From assembly GCF_002812085.1 (NCBI RefSeq), contig NZ_NPDM01000001.1, positions 1,116,001 through 1,180,000 of the forward strand: 64,000 nucleotides of DNA, given 5' to 3'. Position 1 is the first letter of the stretch, and each line of letters starts with the position of its first letter. The DNA is from Leptospira levettii (lineage in GTDB: Bacteria > Spirochaetota > Leptospiria > Leptospirales > Leptospiraceae). Positions 63,941 through 64,000 of the stretch are shown here, one piece after another. The notes beneath the pieces were generated by a model, which saw nothing but the letters and a program-made list of their open reading frames with translations, ran no database searches and was not told where the DNA came from. Made by a program: the position numbers and the translations under genes.

Positions 63941-63999
63941 ACAAGTAATTCCTCCCAAGCTAAGTGATCCATATTGATCTCATAAGAGAAAACGGTTTC
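63937..63999 (-). CDS. C-terminal end of an upstream gene (partial)
   Basis: An open frame enters from the right edge and ends in a TGA that overlaps the KdsD start as ATGA. Only the last 20 residues (ETVFSYEINMDHLAWEELLV) can be read. The overlap implies that a further gene precedes kdsD in the same operon; its identity cannot be determined from this piece. Confidence 0.5.
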   Translation of the reverse strand, partial: ETVFSYEINMDHLAWEELLV

Positions 64000-64000
64000 T

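Overview
The window reads as chromosomal DNA of a Leptospira-type spirochaete, probably one of the free-living species. This rests on AT-rich base composition, dense alternating gene strings, spirochaete-style lipoboxes, several TRL-like lipoproteins, a plastid-type ferredoxin-NADP reductase, a bactofilin next to an M23-family protein, and frequent TTG/GTG starts behind good Shine-Dalgarno sequences. The genus call is inference from gene content; no rRNA is present. I saw no insertion sequence, prophage, CRISPR array or integrase, so the region looks like stable backbone with some clade-specific envelope gene clusters.

Layout. 0-2 kb: the end of rsmG, then parA and parB (the gene order usual near a replication origin). 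1.9-5.5 kb, minus: a degenerate M23 protein, a bactofilin, a DUF327 protein and an MsbA-type ABC exporter. 5.6-12.3 kb, plus: tatD, serS, an OmpA/PD40 protein with an odd repeat-bearing N-terminus, an orphan solute-binding protein, an outer-membrane barrel and a small membrane protein. 12.4-16.2 kb, minus: dnaX-ybaB-recR, and upstream of it a tRNA cluster (Ser-TGA, Ser-GCT, Arg-ACG, Ser-GGA) in which a tadA-type deaminase starts one base after tRNA-Arg(ACG), the tRNA that TadA modifies. 16.2-21.5 kb: an RlmD/TrmA-type methyltransferase, then a minus run of a glycosyltransferase, BFD-like Fe-S protein, WbuC cupin, esterase, alpha/beta hydrolase and DUF2892 protein. 21.6-27.9 kb: folE, acs, a TPR protein and the membrane pyrophosphatase hppA, which ends in a strong terminator.

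27.9-32.3 kb, minus: one tightly packed envelope operon (dicarboxylate symporter, SGNH lipoprotein, outer-membrane protein, two TRL-like lipoproteins, a coiled-coil protein, an Ig-like lipoprotein). 32.3-38.7 kb: an SNF2-type helicase coupled to queE, a VWA-STAS fusion protein, a PC4-like protein and ferredoxin-NADP reductase. 38.9-43.7 kb: a DUF3015 protein and a probable haem-uptake operon (lipoprotein, HmuY-like protein, TonB receptor, HExxH protein) behind a Fur-box-like site. 43.9-52.4 kb: a REC-like/PAS/GGDEF/EAL protein, an intact M23 peptidase, two head-to-head membrane proteins, a metallo-beta-lactamase-fold hydrolase, a TetR regulator, fliG and an XRE protein. 52.4-64 kb: a structured 360-base intergenic region, a glycerophosphodiesterase, a second TRL operon (tandem-amidase protein, M1 aminopeptidase, two TRL-like lipoproteins), a small-subunit/GMC oxidoreductase pair, a TPR protein, and aroD with a KdsD-type isomerase.

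The unifying theme is the cell envelope: peptidoglycan enzymes and their inactive relatives, lipoproteins, outer-membrane barrels and importers, set among informational housekeeping genes. The most interesting leads are the tRNA-Arg(ACG)/tadA unit, the two TRL-containing operons, the bactofilin partner with two His-to-Asn changes in its M23 site, the 36-base repeats in the OmpA-protein leader, and the structured RNA-like element near 52.5 kb.
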